Assembly (NCBI RefSeq): GCF_030758975.1
Contig: NZ_CP132359.1
Location: 3,493,283 to 3,557,282 of the forward strand
From: Bosea beijingensis
GTDB taxonomy: Bacteria > Pseudomonadota > Alphaproteobacteria > Rhizobiales > Beijerinckiaceae
DNA length: 64,000 bases
Direction of reading: 5' to 3'
In this document: in pieces, positions 63,979 to 64,000 of the stretch
Numbering within the stretch: the first letter of the stretch is position 1
Layout of the letters: each line of letters opens with the position of its first letter
The notes under the pieces: model-generated
Told to the model about the DNA's origin: nothing
The model's database searches: none
Seen by the model: the letters and a program-made list of their open reading frames with translations, nothing else
Made by a program: the position numbers and the translations under genes

Positions 63979-64000
63979 CGGCCCGCCCCTTTCCGAACAC

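Overview
GC-rich (roughly two-thirds G+C by eye) chromosomal DNA of an alphaproteobacterium, most likely a Hyphomicrobiales/Rhizobiales member of the Bosea type. This is judged from gene families, codon use, NapC, DUF6522 and TRAP genes, palindromic intergenic repeats of a kind common in that order, and a type VI secretion system (T6SS) that lacks TssJ and carries a PpkA-PppA-TagF-Fha phosphorylation module as in Agrobacterium. The genus is an inference.

Layout. (1) 1-6.5 kb: tail of a periplasmic nitrate reductase operon (napC), a DUF6522 protein, a small lipoprotein, an orphan DctP-type periplasmic binding protein and, 25 bp downstream, a membrane GGDEF-EAL protein. (2) 6.6-13 kb: tRNA-Gly, a secreted caspase-like protein fused to an outer-membrane beta-barrel, a PKMT-type methyltransferase, a membrane protein joining an IS1595-transposase-like zinc ribbon to a lytic-transglycosylase domain, and a small hypothetical protein. 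(3) 13.2-41.7 kb: a complete T6SS island. The leftward arm is tssK-tssL-tssM-tagF-pppA-ppkA. The middle holds a PAAR protein, an unknown 261-aa protein, a RidA protein, Fha/TagH, a T6SS-linked unknown, VgrG and a small OmpA-like protein. The rightward arm is tssA-tssB-tssC-hcp-tssE-tssF-tssG-tssH(clpV) and then a probable NlpC/P60 peptidoglycan amidase effector. No TssJ is seen; TssL instead carries its own OmpA-like peptidoglycan-binding domain. TssL and PpkA share an N-terminal SERT(I/V) motif that suggests the phospho-threonine switch read by the FHA protein.

(4) 41.7-47.3 kb: glpD, a fused TRAP permease (DctQM), nicotinate phosphoribosyltransferase and a secreted DUF1444 protein. (5) 47.4-49.9 kb: a scar, where the first 69 codons of tuf (EF-Tu) run abruptly into the 3' part of a large cadherin-like repeat protein, followed by about 750 bp holding a histidine-kinase relic. 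(6) 49.9-53.1 kb: dsbB, a YqaA/DedA-like protein, tRNA-Leu(CAA) and an MFS exporter. (7) 53.3-62.0 kb: the kdp potassium-uptake operon with three tiny membrane-protein genes (one is kdpF, one lies between kdpA and kdpB), kdpABC, kdpDE and a PtsN-like EIIA gene. (8) 62.0-64 kb: a LysR regulator divergent from an alpha/beta-hydrolase-fold protein that has lost the nucleophilic serine.

The most interesting items are the zinc-ribbon/transglycosylase fusion, the caspase/beta-barrel fusion, the orphan amidase at the end of the T6SS operon, the hairpins bracketing hcp, the extra small Kdp proteins with a linked EIIA, and the tuf/adhesin junction. All calls come from reading the sequence; no database search was possible.
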